This document shows, piece by piece, positions 9,730-20,786 of a stretch of 64,000 nucleotides of DNA. The translations under genes were made by a program, and so were the position numbers. Origin of the DNA: Bifidobacterium olomucense (GTDB lineage Bacteria; Actinomycetota; Actinomycetes; Actinomycetales; Bifidobacteriaceae); contig NZ_JAAIIG010000011.1 of the NCBI RefSeq assembly GCF_012932375.1, positions 18,971 to 82,970 of the forward strand. Reading direction: 5' to 3'. Under the pieces are notes generated by a model, which worked only from the letters and a program-made list of their open reading frames with translations, had not been told where the DNA came from and searched no databases. Each line of letters opens with the position of its first letter. Within the stretch, counting starts at the first letter, position 1.

Positions 9730-10676
9730 TTCGTCACCTCCGCGGCTGACTTGGCCTGATATTCGACTTGGTTATGCGTCAAAGCCATATATGCCTCCTC
9801 CAGAGAGGCATGTTCCTCGACGAGTTCATATGTAATGAGTCCAGCTTGGGCGAATACACGGGCTGCCGTCACCAGGTCGGCACCGATGATGCGGAATACC
9901 TCGCCGATGGGCGGATCTGCAGGCGTCCGTTGATCTGGCACGACTTGGACTTGTGACGCGTTAGCGAAAATCGCATGGAGCTTGTCTGGTTCAGGAGTCA
10001 CCACACGGATGGAGCGCATGGAATGTTCGGCTACGAACTTGCCAACCGTGGTGGTTTCCAAAATACGTCCTTGGCCAATGATCACCAGATTGTCTGCGGT
10101 GAGCGCCACTTCGCTCATCAGATGCGAGCTCAGCAGCACGGCACGTCCTTGTGCAGCGTAATAACGACAGAGTTCACGTACCCATTTGACGCCTTCGGGG
10201 TCAAGTCCGTTGATCGGCTCGTCCAATACCAGATTGTGCGGGTCGCCGAGCAGCGCGGCGGCGATGGACAGACGTTGGCTCATACCGAGGGAAAAGCGCC
10301 CTGCCTGGGTACGCGCCGCGCTTGTCAACCCGGTCATATCGATGACCTCGTCCACTCGGCGTTGGGGGATGCCATTGGTATAGGCCAACGCAAGCAGGTG
10401 GTCCCGCGCGGAACGGGACCGGTGCGCCGACTTGGCGTCCAGTACCGCACCGACGGCGCGCATCGGCGCACGGAGCTTAACGAATGGTGTGCCATCGATC
10501 AGCGCACGTCCGTCATCCGGAGCGATCAAACCGAGCATCGCACGCATAGTGGTGGATTTACCGGCACCATTAGGTCCTAGAAAACCCGTAACTTTGCCGT
10601 CTTCGGCCGTAAACGTCACATTGCTCAATGCTTGTTTGGATTTGAAGCGTTTGCTGAGCCCCTCAACCTCAATCAT
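9726..10676 (-). CDS. ABC transporter ATP-binding protein
   Basis: The ATPase partner of the downstream permease, with a single nucleotide-binding domain. Walker A is FLGPNGAGKST (about residues 32-42), the signature is FSLGMSQRLSIA, Walker B is NLVLDEPINGLDPEG, and the switch histidine lies in VLLSSHLMSEV. The residue after DEP is Ile-Asn rather than the more usual Thr/Met-Asn, which is a mild variant. About 100 C-terminal residues follow, as in the bacitracin/lantibiotic exporter ATPases. It overlaps the permease gene by 4 nt (ATGA). The region 10677-10848 upstream contains no further gene. Confidence 0.92.
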   Translation of the reverse strand: MIEVEGLSKRFKSKQALSNVTFTAEDGKVTGFLGPNGAGKSTTMRAMLGLIAPDDGRALIDGTPFVKLRAPMRAVGAVLDAKSAHRSRSARDHLLALAYTNGIPQRRVDEVIDMTGLTSAARTQAGRFSLGMSQRLSIAAALLGDPHNLVLDEPINGLDPEGVKWVRELCRYYAAQGRAVLLSSHLMSEVALTADNLVIIGQGRILETTTVGKFVAEHSMRSIRVVTPEPDKLHAIFANASQVQVVPDQRTPADPPIGEVFRIIGADLVTAARVFAQAGLITYELVEEHASLEEAYMALTHNQVEYQAKSAAEVTK

Positions 10677-10848
10677 GCTTTAACTGTAGACGGCGATGCG
10701 CCGCCCCGCCAGCAGTCATGGCACGCTGTCAACGTATGGCTACCGAGTATGGCCACTGACTACATATGGCCCATGCTATTTGCCCGGGCAGATGCGCATC
10801 GCCGTATAGCTATGCGGTTGGTCAATCGCGCAGCCGCTCACCCTCGGC

Positions 10849-11760
10849 TCAGGCGATAACCGCATGCTGCGCAATCCACGCATGCATCGCCACGGCGGCA
10901 GCGGCACCGGCGTTGATGGAACGCACGGACCCGAACTGGGAGATGTAGACCACGTCATCGGCCAGGTCAAGCGCTTTTTGGCTGAGGCCCGGGCCTTCCG
11001 CGCCGAACAGAAGCAGGCATCGCCTGGGAAAACGGTAGGTTTCCATCGGCACTGCGCCCGGAATGATATCAAGGGCGATGACTCGGGCAGCCTGCAGTCC
11101 CTTGATGCGGCTGTCTGCATCGGCCAGTTCCGCCATGGCGCGCTGCATGGGGGAAACGGCATTGGCGGTACCGGTGTCCCGTCCGTCAAACGAATCAGGA
11201 ATCAATGACTGTCCGCCAACTGCAGCGGCACGGGCGCCATATTCGTGAATATGGATGGCGGCCGCGGCGGCGCGGGCGCGCTCGTATGCGATCTCGCCGC
11301 CGATCCGGTTGCGCCAGCATTCCACCAGCTCGGCGATCGAAGGATGATGCTCCACATGCTGGTAGAGCTCAGTCATCAGAGCGCCCTTGCGATTCCACTT
11401 ATGCGGGCCGACGATGTGTACGCGCTTCGCTTGGAAGGCGTTGGCGGTACGAACTATGGAACCGATGTTGAAATCGTGGGTCCAGTTTTCTACTGCAACC
11501 TCAAAATCATGACGGCCGCGTGCATCCAGATCGGCCTTGATGGCCGATACGGACCAGTACCGATATCGGTCGAGCACGTTGCGTCGATCGCCCTCGTTCA
11601 AGAGTTCCGTATCGAAACGGGAATCATAATTGGCGGATGAGGCATCGTCCGGGCGGGTCTCGCCAGGGTGGGTCTCGCTCCATGGGCCTAAGCCGATCTC
11701 ACGGAATTCAGGTTCACCGGATGCTTTGGCCGCTAAAGAAATCGGATTGGGTGCGTGCAT
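10849..11760 (-). CDS. TrmH/SpoU family RNA 2'-O-methyltransferase
   Basis: A SPOUT-class enzyme that methylates the ribose 2'-OH of a tRNA or rRNA nucleotide with S-adenosylmethionine. The three SpoU motifs are present: motif 1 NIGSIVRTANAF, motif 2 LLLFGAEGPGLSQ and motif 3 ISQFGSVRSINAGAAAAVAMHAW, where the knotted AdoMet site lies. About 90 N-terminal residues precede the domain and look unstructured. ATG at 11758-11760 (MHAPNPISL) is 4 nt after the stop of the upstream PyrE-like gene; the in-frame start at 11856 would overlap that gene by about 90 bp. There is no clear ribosome site, so translation may be coupled. Target RNA unknown. Confidence 0.88.
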   Translation of the reverse strand: MHAPNPISLAAKASGEPEFREIGLGPWSETHPGETRPDDASSANYDSRFDTELLNEGDRRNVLDRYRYWSVSAIKADLDARGRHDFEVAVENWTHDFNIGSIVRTANAFQAKRVHIVGPHKWNRKGALMTELYQHVEHHPSIAELVECWRNRIGGEIAYERARAAAAAIHIHEYGARAAAVGGQSLIPDSFDGRDTGTANAVSPMQRAMAELADADSRIKGLQAARVIALDIIPGAVPMETYRFPRRCLLLFGAEGPGLSQKALDLADDVVYISQFGSVRSINAGAAAAVAMHAWIAQHAVIA

Positions 11761-11764
11761 ATAT

Positions 11765-12394
11765 CTATCGCAGTTCGGATTCGTCAAAGACCTGGACGAA
11801 AGGCAATTCATGCTCGTCTCCGGTGGACGGATTGATGACATCAATAGTCTTCGCACCGCCGCCTACCAACGAGGCAATGGCTACCACGGTCGCTCCCAAC
11901 TGCTCCACCACGCCGAAATCCAGACTCAGCTCGTTGCCATTGCGCAAGGTGACCAACGAGCTGGTCTGCACATACGACTTTTCGGACAGCCATGCGTCCA
12001 GCAGCAGTACGCGACGCCCGGCGATGGACGGCCCCTTGATGGAGGGATAGACGAAGTCCATCACGAATCCGTCCAGATCCTCCCCACGAGAGGCGGCAGC
12101 CTGCATCATCGCGGACACCATCGGCACAGCGGCCGCCGTCAGCGCACCAACCGCATCGAAATCGTCCACCGAATAGCCGGCATCCTCCAAGGCATCAAGC
12201 AGCACATGGCCCATCACCACAGCCGCGCGGTGATCAAAGGTCACCGCCGCCAACTCGGAGAACGGACGGCCCACCACATGTTCTTTGAGCAAGGTAGCAA
12301 GCTGTTCCCGCGGATCCAGCATGGCGAATGAGGTGGCATGCTTGGCAACGGCAAGGTCCGGGGTACCAGTAGGGCGGAATCCAGATTCAGTCAT
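11765..12394 (-). CDS. PyrE-like phosphoribosyltransferase-fold protein
   Basis: About 209 residues with the layout of an orotate-phosphoribosyltransferase-type protein: an N-terminal LATLLKEHVVGRPFSEL segment, a small-domain helix, AVPMVSAMMQAAASRGEDLDGFVM, and then the strand GRRVLLLDAWLSEKSYV where the PRPP loop should be. In true family members that strand ends in two acidic residues and TTGxS; here it reads DAWLSEKS, so the canonical PRPP-binding residues are missing. It may have lost transferase activity or may bind another ligand. It lies between rmuC (25 nt upstream) and the TrmH gene (4 nt downstream), not with pyrimidine genes. Start MTESGF at 12394 is chosen over MHMTESGF six bases upstream. 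Confidence 0.7.
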   Translation of the reverse strand: MTESGFRPTGTPDLAVAKHATSFAMLDPREQLATLLKEHVVGRPFSELAAVTFDHRAAVVMGHVLLDALEDAGYSVDDFDAVGALTAAAVPMVSAMMQAAASRGEDLDGFVMDFVYPSIKGPSIAGRRVLLLDAWLSEKSYVQTSSLVTLRNGNELSLDFGVVEQLGATVVAIASLVGGGAKTIDVINPSTGDEHELPFVQVFDESELR

Positions 12395-12419
12395 ATGCAC
12401 AGCCTATCGCCTGAGGGGG

Positions 12420-13823
12420 TCAGGAGCGGACAGTGGACGAATCATCGTCCGTCGGCACCACCTCGGGTGCGGAAAGTTCGTTGATATTGCCTTTCTCCGA
12501 CTCGATCAGCGGCACTTCCCCAATGACCTTGGTGGGTTCGATCTTCTGCAGTTTACGCGCCGTGGGCAGTACGCGCTTCTCCAGGCTGGCGGCGAATTTG
12601 TTATATGCGCCCACTGTCTTGGAAATCTGCGCGCCGAGCTTGGTGGCGTAGTCGCCCAGCACGGCGAAGCGCTCATACAGTTCGCGTGACAGATCGAACA
12701 GCTGCTTGGCATCGTCGGTCAGGGACTGCTGTTGCCATGCATACGCCACGGATTTCAGCACGGCCCAGAGCGTGACCGGAGAAGTGAGCGCCACCTTGCG
12801 GGAGAACGCATCATCCATCAACGTAGGATCCGCCTCAAGCGCCGCCTGCAACAACGCCTCATTCGGGATGAAAGCCACCACAAAATCGGGAGCAGTGTCG
12901 AAAGCATTCCAATACGCCTTCTCCCCGAGGGCGCGCACATGCTCGCGCAACGCTTTGGCATGCGAGCGCAGCAACTCATCTCGTCTGGCCAATTCCTCGG
13001 GAGTCGCGGTCTCCGGAATCTCGCATGCCCGCTGATAATCGGCATATGGCACCTTGGCATCGATCGGAATAGTTTTGCCACCGGGCAAATGCACAATCAT
13101 ATCCGGACGCAGCGTACGGCCATCGGCACCGGCGACCACTACCTGCGTATCAAAATCAACATGCTCCAGAAGGCCGGCGGATTCCACAATGTTCTTCAGC
13201 TGAGCCTCGCCCCATGCGCCGCGCACCTTATTGTTACGCAAGGCAGCGGAAAGCGAGCTGGTCTCCTTATCCAGCCGGGCTTGCTGATCGTTCAGCCCTT
13301 TGAGCTGGGCTCCGAGCGCACCCATCTCCTGTTTGCGTCCCTCTTCGATCTGCGTGACCTTATGTTGCAAGGCATCCAGATTCTTGGCCACCGGAGCCAG
13401 AGCTTCCAGCACTTTACTCTGTTCTTTGAGGCGTTCTTCCTGCTCACGACGCTTGGCCTCGGCGGCACGCGCTTCGATTTCACGCTGACGTTCGGCCTCG
13501 GCGGACGCACGTTCCCGTTCATGCTGTATACGGATCTGCTCGGCCTGCTGCGCTTGCGCCAACTGCGATTTCACGAACGCAAGCTCACGCCCGGCACCTT
13601 CGATCTGCGCCCGAGCCGCAGCATGCTGCGCACGCAACTCGGTAATCTCCTCCTTGGCGGAAGCCAGGGCGCCCTGCGCCTCGCCAAGTTCCTCGGACTT
13701 GGCACCTCGGGCCATCTCCTGCCCCTTCTGCCGCCCGAGTTGGAATCCGGCGGCAAGACCCAGCATGAGCCCCACCACCAGCACAACGACTACGATGATC
13801 ACGGTTCCCAGTTGTTCAGACAT
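12420..13823 (-). CDS. rmuC: DNA recombination protein RmuC
   Basis: RmuC proteins limit DNA inversions and rearrangements and carry a restriction-endonuclease-like fold. This copy has an N-terminal membrane anchor (VIIVVVVLVVGLMLGLAAGFQLG), a long coiled coil rich in Ala, Glu, Gln and Arg (about residues 35-200), and the conserved catalytic region NKVRGAWGEAQLKNIVESAGLL, RPDMIVHLPGGKTIPIDAKVP, DFVVAFIPNEALLQAAL and SPVTLWAVLKSVAYAWQQ. An in-frame GTG exists at 13845-13847, but a promoter at 13831-13859 places the predicted transcript start at or next to the ATG at 13821-13823, so that ATG as a leaderless start is preferred. A CGGTAAA-N2-TTTACCG palindrome overlaps the -35, as it does for dnaB. 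Confidence 0.93.
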   Translation of the reverse strand: MSEQLGTVIIVVVVLVVGLMLGLAAGFQLGRQKGQEMARGAKSEELGEAQGALASAKEEITELRAQHAAARAQIEGAGRELAFVKSQLAQAQQAEQIRIQHERERASAEAERQREIEARAAEAKRREQEERLKEQSKVLEALAPVAKNLDALQHKVTQIEEGRKQEMGALGAQLKGLNDQQARLDKETSSLSAALRNNKVRGAWGEAQLKNIVESAGLLEHVDFDTQVVVAGADGRTLRPDMIVHLPGGKTIPIDAKVPYADYQRACEIPETATPEELARRDELLRSHAKALREHVRALGEKAYWNAFDTAPDFVVAFIPNEALLQAALEADPTLMDDAFSRKVALTSPVTLWAVLKSVAYAWQQQSLTDDAKQLFDLSRELYERFAVLGDYATKLGAQISKTVGAYNKFAASLEKRVLPTARKLQKIEPTKVIGEVPLIESEKGNINELSAPEVVPTDDDSSTVRS

Positions 13824-13830
13824 GTTCCCC

Positions 13831-13869
13831 AGTATGACACCAGACACTTGAGCCGGTAAAATTTTACCG
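13831..13869 (-). promoter_or_regulatory. rmuC promoter with palindromic operator over the -35
   Basis: Reading toward rmuC: the 16-bp palindrome CGGTAAAATTTTACCG (13854-13869) ends in TTACCG, which acts as the -35; a 17-nt spacer follows, then CATACT as -10 (13831-13836), then 7 nt to the ATG. The geometry is the same as at dnaB (51160-51198). A shared regulator is inferred, not shown. Confidence 0.6.
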
Positions 13870-13892
13870 TCCTCGACGAAATCAAGCCGTTT

Positions 13893-14174
13893 TCAGGACT
13901 TCACCAGACGGGAAATGGCCGCAGAGGCCTCGGCAAGCTTCTCATCCGCAACCAGGCCGCCTTCAACCGACGCCTGACGCACGCAATGCTGCAAGTGATC
14001 GTCAAGCAACAGCAACGCCACCGACTTCAACGCTGAATTCGACGCGGAAATCTGCGTGAGCACGTCAATGCAATACTTGTCGTCTTCCACCATCTGTTCG
14101 ATGGCGCGCACTTGTCCCTCGATGCGACGCAAACGCGCAATAATCTTCGCCTTGTCTCCGCCATAACCATGCAT
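13893..14174 (-). CDS. csoR: CsoR-family copper-sensing repressor
   Basis: A 93-residue all-helical repressor of the CsoR/DUF156 family, which leaves its operator when it binds Cu(I). The metal-ligand set Cys35, His60, Cys64 (in KYCIDVLTQ and LDDHLQHCV) has the Cys-His-Cys spacing of copper-type CsoR. The upstream extension of the frame to 14252 is discarded: ATG at 14172-14174 (MHGYGGDKAKI) follows GGAAAGG with 7 nt spacing and gives the normal length. It is divergent from the copper ATPase gene, and the ATACCC...GGGTAT operator at 14293-14320 lies between them. It is therefore expected to repress itself and the ATPase until copper rises. Confidence 0.92.
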   Translation of the reverse strand: MHGYGGDKAKIIARLRRIEGQVRAIEQMVEDDKYCIDVLTQISASNSALKSVALLLLDDHLQHCVRQASVEGGLVADEKLAEASAAISRLVKS

Positions 14175-14292
14175 CGGCACACCTTTCCTGCATCCCCGGC
14201 ACGCCAGATACAACCGACATGCCAGCATACGTACACGCCCGAATCCGGCCATCCGCGCCTCGATACGCCATCAGCCGAACACGCCATCATTA

Positions 14293-14320
14293 TATACCCT
14301 CTAGGGGTATAGGGTATACA
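14293..14320. promoter_or_regulatory. CsoR-type operator between csoR and the copper ATPase gene
   Basis: The stretch from 14293 contains ATACCCTCTAGGGGTAT followed by AGGGTATAC, so two overlapping imperfect palindromes of the C/G-tract type bound by CsoR. A -10-like TACAAT for the ATPase gene lies at 14334-14339, just downstream, so bound repressor would block polymerase. Confidence 0.7.
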
Positions 14321-14361
14321 CTGTGCCTCGGATACAATAGGAGAGCATAGGAGGAGGGGTT

Positions 14362-17061
<2,700 letters not shown>

Positions 17062-17080
17062 GTCGAACCTTCTCAACAAC

Positions 17081-17111
17081 AATGGCCTCCATCATTGCGA
17101 TGGAGGCCATT
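17081..17111. terminator. Bidirectional terminator between the copper ATPase gene and glpF
   Basis: A perfect 13-bp stem (AATGGCCTCCATC and complement) around a 5-nt loop, 19 nt after the ATPase gene stop and about 50 nt after the convergent glpF stop. It can serve both genes. Confidence 0.8.
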
Positions 17112-17162
17112 TCATACGCGTCCGGAAACCTCGTCCGAAAACCTCGTCCGGGAACCAGCGAA

Positions 17163-17897
17163 TCAGGCGCCGAAGAAGAACACGAACATCCAGCAGCCGA
17201 TAATGGCACCGACGATCGGGGCCACGACCGGAATCCATGCCTCATTCCAGCGGGACGTGCCCTTGGACGGAATCGGCAGGACGGCGTGCAGAATACGCGG
17301 CATGAGATCGCGGGCCGGGTTCAGGCCCGGTCCGGTCGGGCCGCCCATGGAGGTGACCAAGCCCCACACGATGAAGCCGACGACGATCGCGGCAGCGGCC
17401 GGATCCTTTTCGCCCCACGGGTCCATCAGGCAGCACAGTGCACCGAAGACGAGCACGAGGGTGCCGAACATCTCGTTGATGAAGTAATTGAGCTTCTTGT
17501 TATCCGCATCGGTGGTGCAGAAGGTGGCGAGGATGGCCTCGGGATCCTCAGTCTCCTTGTAGTGCGGATAATAGGTCAGGTAGACGATGAACTGTCCCAG
17601 AGCGGCGCCAAGCAGCTGCGCGATGATGTACGGCAGCACTTCGTTCCACGGGAACAGGCCGTTGACGGCCTGGGCGAGGGTCATGGCCGGGTTGATATGC
17701 GCGCCGGAGACCGCACCGAACATCAGCACCGGGAACATCACACCGAAGCCATAGCCCATGGCGATGTTCAGCCAGCCAGCGTGATGGCCTTTGGTGTTCT
17801 TGAGCTCGACGTTGGCCACAGAGCCGTTGCCGAAGATCATCAGGATGGCGGTACCGAAGAATTCGGCAGCCAGCTTGGTAAAGAGGGAGTATTCCAC
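17163..17897 (-). CDS. glpF: MIP-family aquaglyceroporin (glycerol facilitator)
   Basis: A 244-residue channel of the major intrinsic protein family in the cytoplasmic membrane. Six membrane spans are visible and both pore boxes are present: HINPAMT and LNPARDL. The Asp after the second NPAR is typical of glycerol-conducting members rather than strict water channels. The start is the GTG at 17895-17897 (first residues MEYSLFTKLAAEFFGT), preceded by AAAGAAGAA; longer in-frame starts at up to 18044 add 49 residues without family similarity and run through the ptsI terminator. It stands alone, convergent with the copper ATPase gene and downstream of ptsI. Confidence 0.93.
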   Translation of the reverse strand: MEYSLFTKLAAEFFGTAILMIFGNGSVANVELKNTKGHHAGWLNIAMGYGFGVMFPVLMFGAVSGAHINPAMTLAQAVNGLFPWNEVLPYIIAQLLGAALGQFIVYLTYYPHYKETEDPEAILATFCTTDADNKKLNYFINEMFGTLVLVFGALCCLMDPWGEKDPAAAAIVVGFIVWGLVTSMGGPTGPGLNPARDLMPRILHAVLPIPSKGTSRWNEAWIPVVAPIVGAIIGCWMFVFFFGA

Positions 17898-18005
17898 TGC
17901 TTCTTCTTTTCTCGTTCTAGTGAATGATGTGACCCGCAATGGCCGAATGGCCAAGTCACGCAAACGGAACAAGTGTACGCCGAGGGCTGAACGTGGAACA
18001 CTCGT

Positions 18006-18040
18006 CAAACGTACGCCGCCGGCCTCTCGGCGTACGTTTG
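18006..18040 (-). terminator. Terminator after ptsI
   Basis: A perfect 13-bp stem (CAAACGTACGCCG and complement) with a 9-nt loop, about 28 nt after the ptsI stop and upstream of glpF. Confidence 0.82.
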
Positions 18041-18068
18041 GCAAGATCAGTGATGATTGTTTCGGGGA

Positions 18069-19697
18069 TTAGCAGTTGCGTATGGCGTTGCGCAGGGGCA
18101 GGACGCTGGTGGGCGGGACCGATAGTTCATCGACTCCGATTGCAAGGAACGTGTCGGTCAGGTTCAGGTCCGCGCCGAGTTCGCCGCAGATGCCGCACCA
18201 GATGCCGTGGCGATGCGCGGCCTCGACGGCCATCCTGATCATGCGCAATACGGCTGGCGAGTGCGGATCGGCGAAACGTCCGAGCTTCGGGTTCTGGCGG
18301 TCGCATGCCAGCGTGTACTGGGTCAGGTCGTTGGTGCCGATGGAGAAGAAGTCGACTTCGGCGGCCAGCTCGTCGGCCATGATCACCGAGGCGGGCGTCT
18401 CGATCATGACACCGACCTGGATGCGCTCGTCGAAGTCGATGTGCTCGCCGCGCAGCTCCTCCTTGACCTCTTCGAGAATCCGCTTGGCGTCGCGTACCTC
18501 CTCGACCGAGGTGATCATGGGCAGCATGATGGCGATGTTGCCGTACACCGAGGCCCTGAGCAGAGCACGCAACTGCACCTTGAAAATCTCCGGGCGGGTC
18601 AGGCAGATACGGATGGCACGGTAGCCGAGGGCGGGATTGCCCTCATGCTCCAGATTGAAGTAACCGACCTGCTTGTCCGCGCCGATATCGAGCGTGCGGA
18701 CGACGACGAGCCGGTCGCCCATCTTCTGCGCGACTTGCCTGTATGCCTCGAACTGGAACTCCTCGGTAGGCCAGTCCTCACTTTCCAAGTACAGGAATTC
18801 GCTGCGGAACAGGCCGATGCCCTCGGCGTCGTTGGCCAGCACCGCAGCCACATCGGAAGGACGACCGATGTTGGCATACAGGCGAACCCTTTGGCCGGAC
18901 TTGGTTTCGGTAGGTTTGCCCTTGAGCTCCTGCAGCAGACGCAGATGCTCCTCGTACTGGGCCTTCCTGCTTTGGTATTCGGCGAGCGTGGCCGCGTCCG
19001 GGTCGATGAACACCAGACCACTGGTACCGTCAATCACGGCAGTATGGCCGTCGTCAGCCGGCTCGAAGGCGTCGCCGATGCCGACGATGGCGGGCAGACC
19101 CATCGTGCGGGCCAGAATCGCGGTGTGCGAGTTCGCGGAGCCCTTGGCGGTCACGAAACCCAGCACCTTGGCGCGGTCGAGCTGCACGGTCTCGCTGGGA
19201 GCCAAGTCCTCGGCAAGGACGATATGGCCCTCGCTGCTTCCTTCGTCCGCCGCAACGCCACCGCGCTCGTCTATGAGCACGTTGATCACGCGGCGCGAGA
19301 CATCCTTGACATCGGCTGCGCGCGTCTGCATGTACGAGTTGTCCATCCCGGCGAACATGGCGGCGAACCGTTCGGCGGTATCGCTGACCGCGTATTCGGC
19401 GTTCACCTTGCGAGACGCGATCAGGTCTTCGATGTTTTCCGCATAGGCCGGGTCCCGGAGCATGAGCTGGTGGGTGTCGAACAGTTCCGCCATGTCTTCG
19501 CCGAACTCGGCCGCGGTCTTGTCGCGCAGCTGCTTCAATTGAACGACGGCCGTGTCGCGGGCCGTGCGAAAACGTTCCACCTCAGCATTCGGGTCGTCGA
19601 CCACATGACGTTCCACAGCCCGGTCGGCGGTATCCGGCACGCGGATCGCGCCGACGGCGATGCCGGCGGAAACCCCAATGCCTTGTATTGTTTTCAT
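18069..19697 (-). CDS. ptsI: Phosphoenolpyruvate-protein phosphotransferase, PTS enzyme I
   Basis: Enzyme I takes phosphate from phosphoenolpyruvate onto a histidine and passes it to HPr, starting PTS sugar uptake. The active-site stretch KGSANSHTAILART contains the phosphorylated His; the C-terminal PEP-binding barrel has MLPMITSVEEV and FSIGTNDLTQYTLACDR. ATG at 19695-19697 (MKTIQGIGVSAGIAVG) matches the family N-terminus and follows AAGGAG by 8 nt, so the frame's upstream extension to 19769 is not used. The usual partner gene for HPr (ptsH) is not seen. Instead a short frame without a start codon ends at this ATG with a TGATG overlap (see findings). About 542 residues, complete. Confidence 0.95.
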   Translation of the reverse strand: MKTIQGIGVSAGIAVGAIRVPDTADRAVERHVVDDPNAEVERFRTARDTAVVQLKQLRDKTAAEFGEDMAELFDTHQLMLRDPAYAENIEDLIASRKVNAEYAVSDTAERFAAMFAGMDNSYMQTRAADVKDVSRRVINVLIDERGGVAADEGSSEGHIVLAEDLAPSETVQLDRAKVLGFVTAKGSANSHTAILARTMGLPAIVGIGDAFEPADDGHTAVIDGTSGLVFIDPDAATLAEYQSRKAQYEEHLRLLQELKGKPTETKSGQRVRLYANIGRPSDVAAVLANDAEGIGLFRSEFLYLESEDWPTEEFQFEAYRQVAQKMGDRLVVVRTLDIGADKQVGYFNLEHEGNPALGYRAIRICLTRPEIFKVQLRALLRASVYGNIAIMLPMITSVEEVRDAKRILEEVKEELRGEHIDFDERIQVGVMIETPASVIMADELAAEVDFFSIGTNDLTQYTLACDRQNPKLGRFADPHSPAVLRMIRMAVEAAHRHGIWCGICGELGADLNLTDTFLAIGVDELSVPPTSVLPLRNAIRNC

Positions 19698-19825
19698 CAC
19701 AGGTTCTCCTTGAGGAACTGCTCGAACTCGGTTTCGGGGCAGTATTTGCACCATGCGCTGAGCCTTCAAGCCACCATCCTTGGTACAGGCCCCGCCAGAT
19801 TCAATAATTAGTCATAATGCGAGCG

Positions 19826-19859
19826 AAAAACAAAAAACCGGAATCTTTCGATTCCGGTT
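19826..19859 (-). terminator. Rho-independent terminator of tRNA-Lys(CTT)
   Basis: A 10-bp stem AACCGGAATC with a GAAA loop, followed by a strong T-run on the minus strand (TTTTTTGTTTTT). It lies a few bases downstream of the tRNA. Confidence 0.92.
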
Positions 19860-19864
19860 GTCTG

Positions 19865-19938
19865 TGCCCCCGCAGGGATTCGAACCCTGGACACGCTGAT
19901 TAAGAGTCAGCTGCTCTAACCAACTGAGCTACAGGGGC
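19865..19938 (-). tRNA. tRNA-Lys (anticodon CTT)
   Basis: A 74-nt cloverleaf on the minus strand. The acceptor stem GCCCCTG pairs with CGGGGGC, the D-arm is GCTCAGTTGGTTAGAGC, the anticodon loop CTCTTAA reads CTT, and the T-arm contains GGTTCGAACC. The discriminator is A and no CCA is encoded. A standard terminator follows. Confidence 0.97.
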
Positions 19939-20226
19939 GTTGGTTAGCTGTTGAAGTGTTCCTTGCAACGAGTGATAAATATACTCAGATTTGTCTCACG
20001 CGCAACCCTCGGCGTGTCGCCCGGAATTTCAACGTTTTGAAAATCGTGATTTTGCGGCGGCACATCGACTTTGCGATCGAGATAACCGCGCCGACACGAC
20101 AGCTTCACAAAATACACACATTCTTGCGGATCATGCGCGCGGCTCACTCACTCGCGTCCTTACACTCGCGTCCTTACACGCTTGCGCGCTTATGGAAACC
20201 TCTATGGAAGTGCTCATGGAAATACG

Positions 20227-20263
20227 AAAGCCCCGCGCTGTGCGGACACGCGCGCGGGGCTTT
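20227..20263 (-). terminator. Terminator of the rpsF-ssb-rpsR-rplI operon
   Basis: A 12-bp perfect stem AAAGCCCCGCGC with a 13-nt loop, about 57 nt after the rplI stop. The rest of 19939-20319 shows only a short tandem duplication of CACTCGCGTCCTTA near 20150-20178 and no gene. Confidence 0.85.
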
Positions 20264-20319
20264 CAATGCTTAAGCTCAGACTTCCAGTCTGAAAGATTCC
20301 AGCATTATGCCGGAATGAT

Positions 20320-20766
20320 TCACTCGGCCACGACCTTCACGAAGAAGGAAGCGGTGATCTCCGGGTGGAGGGCCACCTTGGCGGGGAAATCGCCGGTGGT
20401 CTTGATGGTCTCGACCTCGATGGACTTCGGATCAACCGGAGCCTTGTCGGACAGAGCGATGGCGATGGCTTCCTTGGAGATGCCACCGAACAGCTTGCCG
20501 GACTCGGACACCTTGGCGGTGATCTCGACGGTGGTGCCCTCGATAGCAGCCTTGGCAGCCACGGCGTCTTCACGGGTGGCGACGGCCTTGGCCAGACGAG
20601 CGCGCTTCATAGCGGTGATCTGAGCCTCAGCGCCCTTGGTCCAAGCGAAAGCCAGACCCTGCGGGAACAGGAAGTTGCGGGCGTAGCCGGCCTTCACGTT
20701 CACCACATCGCCGGAGTGACCCAGGTTGGACACGGTCTTGGTGAGAATAACCTTAGTTTCAGCCAT
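20320..20766 (-). CDS. rplI: Large-subunit ribosomal protein bL9
   Basis: bL9 is a two-domain rRNA-binding protein at the base of the L1 stalk, with a long connecting helix. At 148 residues it is of normal length: the N-terminal domain has [34 protein letters not shown], followed by the helix and a C-terminal domain ending FFVKVVAE. It is the last gene of the rpsF-ssb-rpsR-rplI operon, which is conserved across bacteria, and starts 20 nt after rpsR. Confidence 0.97.
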   Translation of the reverse strand: MAETKVILTKTVSNLGHSGDVVNVKAGYARNFLFPQGLAFAWTKGAEAQITAMKRARLAKAVATREDAVAAKAAIEGTTVEITAKVSESGKLFGGISKEAIAIALSDKAPVDPKSIEVETIKTTGDFPAKVALHPEITASFFVKVVAE

Positions 20767-20786
20767 TGTTCAAAGCCTCCCTAAAC

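Noticed and set aside
18045..18068. Longer start for glpF reaching 18044
   Set aside because: It would read through the ptsI terminator hairpin, and the added residues do not match MIP proteins.
19944..20273. Small open frames between tRNA-Lys(CTT) and rplI
   Set aside because: No ribosome sites, low-complexity products and overlap with the operon terminator.
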